Under the pieces are notes generated by a model. The model was not told the origin of the DNA. It did not search any database and was given only the letters and a program-made list of their open reading frames with translations. From CAWFXC01 sp963819735 (GTDB lineage Bacteria; Actinomycetota; Acidimicrobiia; IMCC26256; DASPTH01): 64,000 nt of DNA. Numbering within the stretch: the first letter of the stretch is position 1; each line of letters opens with the position of its first letter. The DNA lies in contig CAWFXC010000001.1 of NCBI GenBank assembly GCA_963819735.1, positions 930,001-994,000 of the forward strand. The letters run 5' to 3'. Made by a program: the position numbers and the translations under genes. This document shows positions 46,195 through 54,404 of the stretch, one piece after another.

Positions 46195-47235
46195 TCAGCC
46201 GCCGATCTGGCTCATCGAGCGGTTGGGGCGGACGAAGTCGACCTTGCCGATCCGGTGCCCGGCCCACTTCATGCTGACAGCCCGGGCGATCTCCGCCGCC
46301 AGGAGGTCGTCGATCTCGTCGTCGGCCGCGTCGCCGCGCAGGATGGCCCGGAGGTCGAACTCGTCGAGCCCGAACAGGCAGGTCCGCAGGCTGCCCTCGG
46401 CGGTGATCCGGATGCGGTCGCACTGGTCGCAGAACGGTTCGGTGACGCTGGCGATCACGCCGACGTCGCCGATGCCGTCGGCGTAGCGGAACCGCTCGGC
46501 CGGCTCGACGTGCTCGGCGTGGTGGGCACCGGCCACGGGCATGCCTTCCAGCGGGAAGACCGCGTTGATCTGCTCGAGGATCTCGTGGGTGGGGACGACC
46601 CGATCGGGCGACCACGTGCCGTCGGCATCGAGGGGCATGAACTCGATGAACCGCACCCCGACCCCGCGGTCGCGACCGAAGGCGGCGAGATCGGCGACTT
46701 CACCGTCGTTGACGCCCCGCATCACCACGCAGTTGACCTTGACCGGGTCGAGCCCGGCGTCGAGCGCGGCGTCGATCCCCGCGATCACGCGGTCGAGGTC
46801 GTCGCGCCGGGTGAGCTCCTTGAAGACGTCGGGTCGCAGCGAATCGAGCGACACGTTGATCCGCCGCAGCCCCGCCGCCGCCAGGTCGTGCACCATCTCC
46901 GGCAGCTTCACGCCGTTGGTGGTCATCGCGATGTCGACGCCGAGCGGCGCGAGCATCTCGATCAGCCGCGGGAGGTGCGCGCGTACCGTGGGCTCACCCC
47001 CGGTGATGCGGACCGACTCGAAGCCGTAGCGCTCGACGCAGACCCGCACGATCCGGGCCTGCTCCTCGTAGGTGAGCAGTTCCTGGCGGTTCAGCCACTG
47101 CATTCCCTCCTCGGGCATGCAGTAGGTGCAACGGAAATTGCACCGGTCGGTGATCGAGACCCGGAGATCCGTCACCCGACGGCCGAACGGATCGATCAGA
47201 GGTTCCACGGTGTCAGCGTATGCGACGTGCGACAC
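46195..47235 (-). CDS. moaA: GTP 3',8-cyclase MoaA (radical SAM)
   Basis: 346 residues. Near the N-terminus SITDRCNFRCTYCMPEEGM gives the CxxxCxxC radical SAM cluster. TGGEPTVRAHLPRLIEML is the SAM motif, and NVSLDSLRPDVFKELTR is a further signature. The C-terminal FCDQCDRIRITAEGSLRTCLFG carries the second Fe-S cluster cysteines, and the protein ends IGG, the Gly-Gly tail needed for function. First step of molybdenum cofactor synthesis. moaC follows 53 bases on. The divergent promoter region on the right belongs to the small secreted protein gene. Confidence 0.96.
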   Translation of the reverse strand: MSHVAYADTVEPLIDPFGRRVTDLRVSITDRCNFRCTYCMPEEGMQWLNRQELLTYEEQARIVRVCVERYGFESVRITGGEPTVRAHLPRLIEMLAPLGVDIAMTTNGVKLPEMVHDLAAAGLRRINVSLDSLRPDVFKELTRRDDLDRVIAGIDAALDAGLDPVKVNCVVMRGVNDGEVADLAAFGRDRGVGVRFIEFMPLDADGTWSPDRVVPTHEILEQINAVFPLEGMPVAGAHHAEHVEPAERFRYADGIGDVGVIASVTEPFCDQCDRIRITAEGSLRTCLFGLDEFDLRAILRGDAADDEIDDLLAAEIARAVSMKWAGHRIGKVDFVRPNRSMSQIGG

Positions 47236-47251
47236 ATCGTTCTCGAGCCAG

Positions 47252-47281
47252 TTGACGGATTACCACTCTCTGTGGTTTACT
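47252..47281 (+). promoter_or_regulatory. Candidate sigma-70-type promoter for the small secreted protein gene
   Basis: TTGACG at 47252-47257 and TTTACT at 47276-47281 with an 18-base spacer, on the plus strand. Transcription would start near 47288, giving a leader of about 200 bases. Not tested; the -10 has four of six consensus bases. Confidence 0.4.
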
Positions 47282-47287
47282 TCTCAC

Positions 47288-47490
47288 TGCTGGTAACCGG
47301 GCTGGGAACCCACCGAGGAGACGCCAACCGAAGCCAGGAACACGAACAATCGCCACCAAGCTAGAACGGGGAGGCATTGATCCGCAGGCGCCAATTTGGT
47401 CGCTGAAGTCTGCGGGGAGCCAGAGCGAAACCGGCCCCACCCATTCATTTGGGGGGCCGGTTGTTTGTTTTCCAGAGGGGAAACATCGCA
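47288..47490 (+). ncRNA. Long 5' leader RNA with internal terminator hairpin, possible riboswitch or attenuator
   Basis: About 200 bases between the candidate promoter and the ATG at 47491. It contains GGTAACCGGG and GGGAACCC near its 5' part, AAGCTAGAACGGGGAGGC near 47357, and the terminator hairpin at 47429-47470 directly before the ribosome binding site. A terminator upstream of a coding start is what an attenuator needs. The GGGAACCC and GCTA..GGGG.AGGC words recall the c-di-AMP (ydaO) riboswitch found before actinobacterial cell-wall genes, but the match is weak and I would not assign it. Confidence 0.4.
47429..47470 (+). terminator. Intrinsic terminator hairpin within the leader
   Basis: AACCGGCCCC pairs with GGGGCCGGTT (10 bp) around a 14-base loop, followed by GTTTGTTT. 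It lies 20 bases before the start codon of the small secreted protein gene and can only end plus-strand transcripts. Confidence 0.75.
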
Positions 47491-47760
47491 ATGGCTAGTG
47501 GCACGAAGGTTCATGGCAGAAGTTGGAGAATCCTGGTCGGCTCCGTGACGCTCGGTGTCGCTTCGCTCGCTCTCGTGAGCAGCGGCACCATCGCGGCCAC
47601 GGCGGCGACCGACGACCCATCCGGTTCCACGGCAGTTGTGGTGTGCAGCAGCGGGACGATCACCCACGGTGACGTCCAGACCTCGTCAACCGTCGCGACG
47701 AGAGTTCCCGCCGGCGCCACCTACGACACTCCCGGGGGCTGCACCGTGCAATCGAAATAG
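47491..47760 (+). CDS. Small secreted protein
   Basis: 89 residues. MASGTKVHGRSW then helix RILVGSVTLGVASLALVSSG and AATAATDD, a signal peptide with likely cleavage near residue 37. The mature part, about 50 residues, has two cysteines (VVCSSGT, GGCTVQS) that could form a disulfide. No recognised family. GAGGGG seven to eleven bases before the ATG is a good ribosome binding site. Preceded by a leader with a terminator and followed by two hairpins, the last with a T run. A candidate surface or signalling peptide. Confidence 0.7.
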   Translation: MASGTKVHGRSWRILVGSVTLGVASLALVSSGTIAATAATDDPSGSTAVVVCSSGTITHGDVQTSSTVATRVPAGATYDTPGGCTVQSK

Positions 47761-47774
47761 GTCGTCCGGTCCGG

Positions 47775-47807
47775 CGAGCCACGCCCGCGTGGGGGCAGCG
47801 TGGCTCG
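47775..47807 (+). terminator. First hairpin downstream of the small secreted protein gene
   Basis: CGAGCCACGC pairs with GCGTGGCTCG over 13 loop bases, 15 bases after the stop. No T run directly follows; it may stabilise the transcript 3' end or work with the next hairpin. Confidence 0.5.
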
Positions 47808-47830
47808 TCTCGGGGCGGGCTGGGAGGCGA

Positions 47831-47876
47831 GCGCCCGGGGATTCTCTCCCCGGGCGCTTCGCCTTCCATTTTTTTT
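47831..47876 (+). terminator. Strong intrinsic terminator
   Basis: GCGCCCGGGG pairs with CCCCGGGCGC over a 7-base loop, then CTTCCA and eight T bases (47869-47876). It ends the small gene transcript just before the convergent moeA gene. Confidence 0.9.
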
Positions 47877-47884
47877 GGTCGACG

Positions 47885-49112
47885 TCAGTCGATGAGCACC
47901 ACGGTGATCTCGGCACCGGCTTCGACGCCGCCACCGTCGGGGAAGCGGGCCAGCCCGTTCGCCGACGCGGTCGATGCGAGCGCGTTGCTCTCCTGCGACC
48001 GCACTCCCGTGGCCACGTAGCGGCCGGCGTCGAGGCGCACCACGACGCGATCGAAGTGCTCCTTGCCGTCGGGCCGCCGCGGCATCGCGTGTTCCGCGCG
48101 GGCCGCGACCTCGGGCCGGTAGAGGTCCTCGTGGCCCATCATCCGCCGGAGGGTCGGCCGGGCGAAGAGCTCGAAGCTCACGAACGACGACACCGGATTG
48201 CCCGGGAGTCCGAACACCGGAGTGCCGCGCAGCATCGCGAAGCACAAGGGCTTCGCCGGCTTGATCGCCACCTGGTACCAGTCGACGCGTGATCCGCCGC
48301 TCGGGTCGGTGTCGGCGATCCGCTGGAGCGCCGCGCTCATGTAGTCGTAGTCACCCACCGAGACTCCGCCGCTCGTGATCACCGCGTCGCAGCGCGCGAC
48401 GGCGTCCTCGAGCGTCGCCGTCATCGCCAGTTCGTCGTCGTCGGCGGAACCGAGGTCGATCGGTTCGGCACCCGCGCGTTCGAGCATCGCCAGCAACATC
48501 GGGCGGTTCGAGTCGCGGATCTTCCCCGGCGACAGCGCGCCCGACTCGACCAACTCGTCGCCGGTGGAGAGCACGCCCACCCGCGCGGGGGAACGCCCGC
48601 ACCCGTCGCGCGTCGACGGTGGCGAGGACCCCGAGTCGAGCGGGACCGATGACCGTGCCGGGTTCGAACACCACTTGACCGGCTTCGAGGTCGCCGCCGG
48701 CCCGGCGCACGTGCTGCCCGGGTGCAGCCTCCTCACGGATGAGCACACCGTCGTTGTCGGCGCGCTCGCTCAGCTCCACGATCACGATGGCGTCGGCACC
48801 ATCGGGCATCGGGGCGCCGGTCATGATGCGGATCGCCTGGCCGGGCCCGACGGCAACGGTGGGCGCGTGGCCGGCCGCGAGCTCACCGACGACTTCGAGA
48901 CGCACCGGCGCGTCGGCGGACGCGCCGGCGCTGTCGGCGGCCCGCACCGCGTACCCGTCCATCGCGGTGTTGGGGAACGGCGGCACCGCCTCGGGGGCGA
49001 CGACCTTCTCGGCCAGCACCAGGCCCAGCACATCACCGATTCCGACCTCGACCGGCTCGAGCGGCCGCACCGCGCCGAGGATCGCCGCCTGGACGTCGCC
49101 GAGGGGGATCAC
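47885..49112 (-). pseudogene. moeA: Molybdopterin molybdenumtransferase MoeA, with a +1 frameshift
   Basis: GTG start at 49112 overlaps the galU stop by 3 bases (GTGA). N-terminal part: VIPLGDVQAAILG, PFPNTAMDGYAV near residues 44-55, AIRIMTGAPMPDGADAIV near 95-112, and GQHVRRAGGDLEAGQVV. The frame breaks at about 48595, after RRVRAFP, and one base on continues ARVGVLSTGDELVESG, KIRDSNRPMLLAMLERAG, VITSGGVSVGDYDYMSAALQRIADT and GLPGNPVSSFVSFELFARP. A run of five C at the break suggests a homopolymer length error. Corrected length about 408 residues, normal for MoeA. Inserts molybdate into adenylated molybdopterin. Confidence 0.88.
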
Positions 49113-50026
49113 CGGAGGCGCTCGTCGACGAGGGTGCGGAGGTAGTCGGCGAGATCGGGGCCGAGATCGGGGCGGTCGAGCGCGAGCTCGATGTTGGCGC
49201 GCAGGAAGTCGAGCTTCTGCCCGATGTCGTAGCGACCGTGGGTGAACACCCGGCCGAACACGGGCTCGGCGTCGAGGAGGAGTCCGATGGCGTCGGTGAG
49301 CTGGAGCTCGCCGCCCACCCCCGGCGTGATGCGGTCGAGGGCGTCGAAGATGCCGGGCGTGAACACGTAGCGACCGATCACCGCGAGGTTCGACTTGGCG
49401 TCGGCGGGCTTCGGCTTCTCGACCACGCCACGGACGCGCTGCAGGCCTTCCTCGACCTCGTCGGCTTCGGCGCATCCGTACGCCGAGATCTCCTCCGGTG
49501 CGACGGCCATCAGCGCGAGCACCGACGCCTGCTCACGATCGTGCACCGTGAGCATCGACCGGAGCAGCTCGCCCCCGTCGACCATGATGTCGTCGCCGAG
49601 GATCACCGCGAACGATTCGTTGCCGACGTGCTCTCGGGCCACGCTCACCGCGTGGCCGAGACCGAGCGGATCGCGCTGACGGATGTAGTGGATGTCGGCG
49701 AGCTCGTTGACCGACTGCACCTCGGCCAGGAGATCGAACTTCTCCGACTGCTCGAGGTAGTGCTCGAGCTCGAAGTTCCGGTCGAAGTGGTCTTCGATGG
49801 CGCGCTTCCCGCGCCCGGTGATGATCAGGATGTCGGTGAGACCGGCCGCCACCGCCTCTTCGACCACGTATTGGATCGAGGGCTTGTCGACGACGGGCAG
49901 CATCTCCTTCGGCTGGCTCTTCGTCGCCGGGAGGAACCGGGTGCCGAGGCCGGCGGCCGGGATGACGGCCTTCGTGACGCGGCTCGTGGTGGGTGTCGTA
50001 TCGGGTGTCGCAGGCGGGGGGCTCAC
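49109..50026 (-). CDS. galU: UTP-glucose-1-phosphate uridylyltransferase
   Basis: 305 residues. AAGLGTRFLPATKSQPKEMLP near residues 24-44 is the nucleotide-binding GLGTRxLPxTK motif. ILIITGRGKRAIEDHFD, PLGLGHAVSVARE and FAVILGDDIMVDGG follow, with the catalytic D in GDD. The C-terminal FTHGRYDIGQKLDFLRANIELAL is standard. Makes UDP-glucose for cell-envelope glycans. Its stop overlaps the moeA start, so both are translated from one transcript. GTG at VTKAVIPAAG is an alternative start 16 codons in. Confidence 0.95.
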   Translation of the reverse strand: MSPPPATPDTTPTTSRVTKAVIPAAGLGTRFLPATKSQPKEMLPVVDKPSIQYVVEEAVAAGLTDILIITGRGKRAIEDHFDRNFELEHYLEQSEKFDLLAEVQSVNELADIHYIRQRDPLGLGHAVSVAREHVGNESFAVILGDDIMVDGGELLRSMLTVHDREQASVLALMAVAPEEISAYGCAEADEVEEGLQRVRGVVEKPKPADAKSNLAVIGRYVFTPGIFDALDRITPGVGGELQLTDAIGLLLDAEPVFGRVFTHGRYDIGQKLDFLRANIELALDRPDLGPDLADYLRTLVDERLR

Positions 50027-50080
50027 GCCGACGACGCTAGCTTTTCCCGACCGGCGCGCCCGCCGGGCCGTGCCGCCTCG

Positions 50081-50719
50081 TCAACTGGCGGCGCGTTGGT
50101 CGCCGACGTCGGGTGGCTCGTCACGGTTCTCCGGGTCGAGCCCGAGCTCCTCGCCGCGTACCAGCCGTCGCAGATTCGACAGGTGACGCGCGATAACCAG
50201 GAGCGCGAGCACGCTGATGACCGCGATGTCGCCCCATTCGTGACCGGCGAGCGCGACCGAGATCGGGAACGCGACCGCCACCGTGACCGACGCGATCGAC
50301 GCCTTGTGCGTGAGGCGGGCGATCACCACCCACAACACGGTCATCGCCAGGGTCAGCAACGGGAACAACACGAGCATCACGCCCGCGCCGGTGGCCACGC
50401 CCCGGCCGCCCTTGAACTTACGGGTCACGGGGAGGACGTGGCCGAGGATCGCCGCGATCCCGAGGATGTAGGCCCCCCGATGACCGTCGACGGCCAACCC
50501 CGCGAGCGCCGCCAAGGCCCCTTTCAGCGCGTCGAGCCCGAAGACGAAGGCCCCGGCCTTCCAACCGAGGAGCCGGAAGATGTTCGATGCCCCGGGGTTG
50601 CCGGAACCCTCGGCGTTGACGTCGACCCCACCGCGCCGGGCCACCAGCGCGGCACTCGGGAAGGTCCCCAACAGATAGGCCACGGGCACCAGCAGCGCGA
50701 CCTCGACCTCAGTGTTCAT
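50081..50719 (-). CDS. plsY: Glycerol-3-phosphate acyltransferase PlsY
   Basis: 212 residues with five to six helices and the three PlsY motifs: LLGTFPSAALVARR near residues 16-29, GSGNPGASNIFRLLG near 39-53 and RKFKGGRGVATGAGVML near 100-116. Transfers acyl groups from acyl phosphate to glycerol-3-phosphate at the membrane, the first step of phospholipid synthesis. C-terminal residues after about 195 are an acidic tail. The start ATG at 50719 is about 100 bases from the divergent CIRCE element. Confidence 0.94.
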   Translation of the reverse strand: MNTEVEVALLVPVAYLLGTFPSAALVARRGGVDVNAEGSGNPGASNIFRLLGWKAGAFVFGLDALKGALAALAGLAVDGHRGAYILGIAAILGHVLPVTRKFKGGRGVATGAGVMLVLFPLLTLAMTVLWVVIARLTHKASIASVTVAVAFPISVALAGHEWGDIAVISVLALLVIARHLSNLRRLVRGEELGLDPENRDEPPDVGDQRAAS

Positions 50720-50824
50720 CCGGACCCATTCTCTGCCACGCGAGCCACCGGCGCACTCCGGCGCGCCCGCACCCGCGCACCGGGGCAGCGGAGCGGCGAT
50801 GGAATACCTTCACGTGGGGTAGAG

Positions 50825-50851
50825 TTAGCAGTCTCGTTGCACGAGTGCTAA
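50825..50851 (+). promoter_or_regulatory. CIRCE (HrcA operator) inverted repeat
   Basis: TTAGCAGTC-tcgttgcac-GAGTGCTAA: two 9-base arms, 9-base spacer. The consensus is TTAGCACTC-N9-GAGTGCTAA, so there is one mismatch in the left arm. It lies 54 bases before the FmdB start, overlapping the probable promoter (GGGTAGAGT just upstream). HrcA and groE are not in this window; HrcA control is inferred from the site alone. Confidence 0.85.
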
Positions 50852-50904
50852 AGCTCGACGACCCGCAAGGCTCCACAAGAGTTCCGGCTTCACAAGAGGT
50901 CCGC

Positions 50905-51282
50905 ATGCCCACCTACGTCTACGAGTGCGCCAAGTGTGGTGACGAGTTCGAGCTCTGGCAGTCGTTCTCCGACGAGCCGTTGAAGAAGCACCCCGGCTGT
51001 GGCGGCAAGGTGGTCAAGGTGCTGCAGCCCGTCGGCATCGTGCTCAAGGGCTCCGGCTTCTACAAGAACGACAGCCGCAACGGCGGCGGCGGACGGAAGA
51101 AGAGTGACGCCGGCTCGAAGGCCGACAGCGCGTCGAAGAGCGACTCCAAGTCGGATTCGAAGTCCGAGTCCAAGTCGGAGTCCTCGGGGAGCAGCGACTC
51201 GTCGTCCTCGTCTTCGTCGAAGAGCGACTCCAGCAAGAGCGGTGCCAAGTCGCCGTCGACTGCCGCGAGCAAGCCCGCCTAG
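50905..51282 (+). CDS. FmdB-family zinc-ribbon protein with Ser/Lys/Asp-rich tail
   Basis: 125 residues. MPTYVYECAKCGDEFELWQSFSDEPLKKHPGCGGKVVKVLQP is the FmdB/CxxC_CxxC_SSSS domain; cysteines at CAKC and a single GCGG in place of CxxC give three ligands. GIVLKGSGFYKND closes it. The last 60 residues are low-complexity SKSDSK-type repeats. Role unknown in bacteria; possibly stress or redox. ATG at 50905 begins the domain exactly. The CIRCE element upstream suggests heat-shock control. Confidence 0.88.
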   Translation: MPTYVYECAKCGDEFELWQSFSDEPLKKHPGCGGKVVKVLQPVGIVLKGSGFYKNDSRNGGGGRKKSDAGSKADSASKSDSKSDSKSESKSESSGSSDSSSSSSSKSDSSKSGAKSPSTAASKPA

Positions 51283-51400
51283 CCTCCCGGTACCGCCCGG
51301 CGAGCCGACCCGCTCCCCTGGCCTTTCTTCTCCCTCGGGCTTCCCCCCGACACTCCGGCGCTCGGCCTTGCCGCGCCGTCCTCGGGAAGGAACCCGTCCC

Positions 51401-52075
51401 ATGCTCCGCAGATCCCCTCGCGCGCTCGCACTGTGGGCCGCCGCGCTCGTCGTCGCCATCGTCACCGCCACCGTGGTCGCCGGCGACCTCGCCTCGCTGC
51501 ACCGCCGGGCCGCCGACCTCGGCCCCGAACGCGACGCCGTCGTCGCGCGTCGCGATCTGGCGATCGGCGCCACCCTGCGCCCGGACGACGTCGGCACCCG
51601 GCGCATTCGTCGCTCTCAACTGCCGGCCGGTGTGCTCGAGTCACGCGTCGCGGCCGTCGGGCGGGTCGTCGCGGTCCCGGTGCTCCGGGGTGCCTTCGTG
51701 GCGTCCGGCAATCTCGCGCCGCACCGACGTTCCGGCCTCGACGGCGTCGTCCCCCGCGGCCGACGAGCGATGCGCGTCGTCGTCACCGACGCGCTCCGGC
51801 CGCGTGCGGGTGCGGCCGTCGACGTGCTCGCCACCTACGACCCGGGTGCGGCGGCGGCGGCCGGCCGCGAGGCCACGAGCGTCGTGGCCGACGGCGCGCT
51901 CGTGCTGGGCACCGACTCGGCCGCGGGGAGCGGCGCCGGGCGCGCCGGGGCCGTCGGTGTCACGCTGCTCGTCGACCCTACGCAGGCCCGCGCCCTGGCC
52001 GACGCACAGGCCAACGGAGTGCTCACGCTCGCCCTGGTCCCACCGGAGGACGCGGCCTCGATCGACGGCGGGTAG
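51401..52075 (+). CDS. SAF-domain protein (CpaB/RcpC-like)
   Basis: 224 residues. A signal anchor (ALALWAAALVVAIVTATVVAGDL) is followed by a SAF domain from about residue 45: VVARRDLAIGATLRPDDVGTRRIRRSQLPAGV, then VGRVVAVPVLRGAFVASGNL. The C-terminal half (RRAMRVVVTDALRPRAGAAVDVLATYD) resembles the CpaB/RcpC domain of Flp pilus assembly. No other pilus gene is nearby. ATG 51401 follows AAGGA. It starts 118 bases after the FmdB stop. Confidence 0.75.
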   Translation: MLRRSPRALALWAAALVVAIVTATVVAGDLASLHRRAADLGPERDAVVARRDLAIGATLRPDDVGTRRIRRSQLPAGVLESRVAAVGRVVAVPVLRGAFVASGNLAPHRRSGLDGVVPRGRRAMRVVVTDALRPRAGAAVDVLATYDPGAAAAAGREATSVVADGALVLGTDSAAGSGAGRAGAVGVTLLVDPTQARALADAQANGVLTLALVPPEDAASIDGG

Positions 52076-52166
52076 TGGCCGGTCCCCTACCATCCGTGGC
52101 CCCGGCCGCGCCGCGCCACATTCATCTGGCGCGGCCCGCCCCCTCGCTCCGGCCACCGAGGACCCG

Positions 52167-53000
52167 TTGCCCATTCTGCACGCCATCATTCTGGGGATCG
52201 TGCAGGGGCTCTCCGAGTTCCTGCCCATCTCGTCGAGCGGGCACCTCATCATCGTGCCCGAGCTGTTCGGGTGGACCGAGCTCACTGCCAACGACTCGCT
52301 CAACAAGACGTTCGACGTCGCCCTCCACGTCGGCACGCTGATCGCGGTGCTCGCCTACTTCCGGCACGAAGTGCTCGGCTACGTCGAAGCGGCGGCGCAC
52401 TCGATCCGGACGCGCTCGGTCACCACCGTCGACGAGCGGCTGGCCTGGCTGTTGCTCATCACCGCGATCCCGGGCGCGGTGATCGGTGCGCTGTTCACGA
52501 GCGTCATCGAGGACAACCTGGGCGATCCGATCCTGATCGGCATCAATCTCATCGTGTTCGCCCTCGTGCTCCAGTGGGCCGACGGCCTCGCCGGCGCGCG
52601 CCCCACCGACGACTTCCGTCGGCGCGACGCGGTGCTCATGGGAGTTGCGCAGGCGTGCGCGCTCGCGCCCGGTGTCTCACGCTCGGGCGCCACCATCTCG
52701 ATGGGCCGGTGGGTGCAGTTCAACCGCGAGTCGGCCGCCAAGCTCTCGTTCCTCATGAGCATCCCGATCACTGCCGGCGCCGCGCTCTACAAGGGCGCCG
52801 AGATGATGGGGAACGGAGGCATCCCCGCCGGCTTCGGCGCCGCGTTCTTCTGGGGCATCGTGGCCTCGATGGTGAGCGGGTTCCTCGCGATCGCGTTCCT
52901 GCTGCGATTCGTGCGCACGCACTCGTTCACGCCATTCGTGATCTACCGGATCATCGTGGGCGTCGCGGTCATCATCATCTTCGCCACCGGTTTGCGGTAG
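52167..53000 (+). CDS. uppP: Undecaprenyl-diphosphatase
   Basis: 277 residues. Start is TTG at 52167 (GAGG 8 bases upstream), because the protein opens directly with LHAIILGIVQGLSEFLPISSSGHLIIV, the first UppP motif; no ATG fits. PGVSRSGATISMGR near residues 170-183 is the second motif with the active-site Arg and Ser. Eight helices end in IIVGVAVIIIFATGL. It removes a phosphate from undecaprenyl diphosphate to recycle the carrier for peptidoglycan. Convergent with pmbA, 45 bases apart. Confidence 0.92.
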   Translation: MPILHAIILGIVQGLSEFLPISSSGHLIIVPELFGWTELTANDSLNKTFDVALHVGTLIAVLAYFRHEVLGYVEAAAHSIRTRSVTTVDERLAWLLLITAIPGAVIGALFTSVIEDNLGDPILIGINLIVFALVLQWADGLAGARPTDDFRRRDAVLMGVAQACALAPGVSRSGATISMGRWVQFNRESAAKLSFLMSIPITAGAALYKGAEMMGNGGIPAGFGAAFFWGIVASMVSGFLAIAFLLRFVRTHSFTPFVIYRIIVGVAVIIIFATGLR

Positions 53001-53045
53001 CCGGGTGGCGGTAGCCCGGGTTGCGTTTAGTGCGGGTGCCGCGAT

Positions 53046-54404
53046 TCAGGTCCCGCTCATCGACATCTCGCTCACGAGCAGCGTCATCCCCGCCGCGCCA
53101 CCGGGGAGCCAGGTGAGATCGGCGCCGACGTGCGCGATGTCGAGCAGGATCCGTTGGAGGGTGGAGGCGATCGTGACCTCGCGCACCGGTTCGGCGAGCG
53201 CACCGTCGCGGACCATCAGGCCCACCGCGCCCACCGAGAAGTCGCCGCTCACCGGGTTGGTCCCCGAGTGCAATCCGCTGACCGACTGCACGTAGAGCGC
53301 CTCCGGCACCGAGGCGAGGATCTCGTCGGGCGTGAGCGAACCCGGCGTGAGGTGCAGGGCGCGGGCGCCGACCCCGGGGGTCGACTTGAAGCCGCCCCGC
53401 ACCGCAGAGCCCGTCGTGGTGCTCCCGGCCCGGCGGGCGGTGTACACGTTGTGCAGGAACGCGTCGAGGCGTCCGGCGCCGATGAGCTCGACCCTCCGGG
53501 TGGGTACGCCTTCGGCATCGTGCGTGGACGCGCCGAACGCGACCCCGAGGGTCGGGTCGTCGACCAAGGTGATCCCGGGCCCCGCCACCATCTCACCCTC
53601 GCGACCCACGAAGAGGGAGCGGCCCTTCACGATCGCTTCGCCCGACAGCGCTCCGCCGATCAGCGCGAGCACCGAGCGGGTGACGAGCGGATCGAGCACC
53701 ACCGGTAGCTTGCGCGACGGCACCTGCTTCGCGCCGAGCAAGCGCACCGCGCGCTCGGCTGCGTCGCCCGCGGCTTTCCGCACGTCGAGCTCGGCAAACG
53801 TGCGCCCCACCGAGAAGCCGCTGCCGGTCTGCGTCGCGGTGCCCTCGCCCGCCATCGCGAACACCGAGCACGACGCGACCGTGCGCCGCGTCTCCACCTC
53901 CACGCCCAATGAGTTCGCGACCGCGCTCTCCACTGCCGCGTCGCCGTAGGACGTTGACTCCGCGCCGCGGACGCGCGCGTCGGCGGCCTTGGTCGCGGCT
54001 TCGAGTTCGAGCGCGAGCGCGACCTTGTCGGCGGTCGGCACCGCGAGCAGCTCCTCACGCCAGAGGTCGAGCGCGGGCGGTTCGACGGCGAGGAAATCGC
54101 TCGGGCTCGCGAGCGCGTAGCTGTCGTCCTGGGAACCGAACGCCGCGTTGTCGCGCGCGTCGGCCACGGTTTCGGCCACCACTTCGGGGTCGAGCGAGCC
54201 CGCCCACGCATAGCCCTGACGTGAGTCGGCGATGACGCGGACTCCCACGCCCTCGACCTCGGCGACGGCCAACGACTCGACCGCGCCTCCGAACACCTTC
54301 ACGTCGGCTTCGCGCGACCGGACGACGTAGGCCTCGATCTGCTCGCCGGCCCGAGCCGCCGCCGCGACCGAGCGGGCAAGCTCGAGCAGATCCCGTTCAC
54401 TCAC
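53046..54404 (-). CDS. pmbA: PmbA/TldE family metallopeptidase subunit
   Basis: 452 residues. Start GTG at 54404 overlaps the TldD stop by 8 bases. N-terminal regular PmbA part (AYVVRSREADVKVFGG, VRVIADSRQGYAWAGSL) and a C-terminal beta core: GRSLFVGREGEMVAGPGITLVDDPTLG, DAEGVPTRRVELIGAG, GTNPVSGDFSVGAVGLMVRDG. It lacks the HExxxH zinc motif, as expected for the TldE half. With TldD it forms a heterodimeric protease used for peptide-toxin and RiPP processing. Confidence 0.92.
   Translation of the reverse strand: MSERDLLELARSVAAAARAGEQIEAYVVRSREADVKVFGGAVESLAVAEVEGVGVRVIADSRQGYAWAGSLDPEVVAETVADARDNAAFGSQDDSYALASPSDFLAVEPPALDLWREELLAVPTADKVALALELEAATKAADARVRGAESTSYGDAAVESAVANSLGVEVETRRTVASCSVFAMAGEGTATQTGSGFSVGRTFAELDVRKAAGDAAERAVRLLGAKQVPSRKLPVVLDPLVTRSVLALIGGALSGEAIVKGRSLFVGREGEMVAGPGITLVDDPTLGVAFGASTHDAEGVPTRRVELIGAGRLDAFLHNVYTARRAGSTTTGSAVRGGFKSTPGVGARALHLTPGSLTPDEILASVPEALYVQSVSGLHSGTNPVSGDFSVGAVGLMVRDGALAEPVREVTIASTLQRILLDIAHVGADLTWLPGGAAGMTLLVSEMSMSGT

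Noticed and set aside
47288..47490. c-di-GMP or cobalamin riboswitch in the small-gene leader
   Set aside because: Expected conserved cores of those families were not found; a c-di-AMP-type element remains only a weak candidate.
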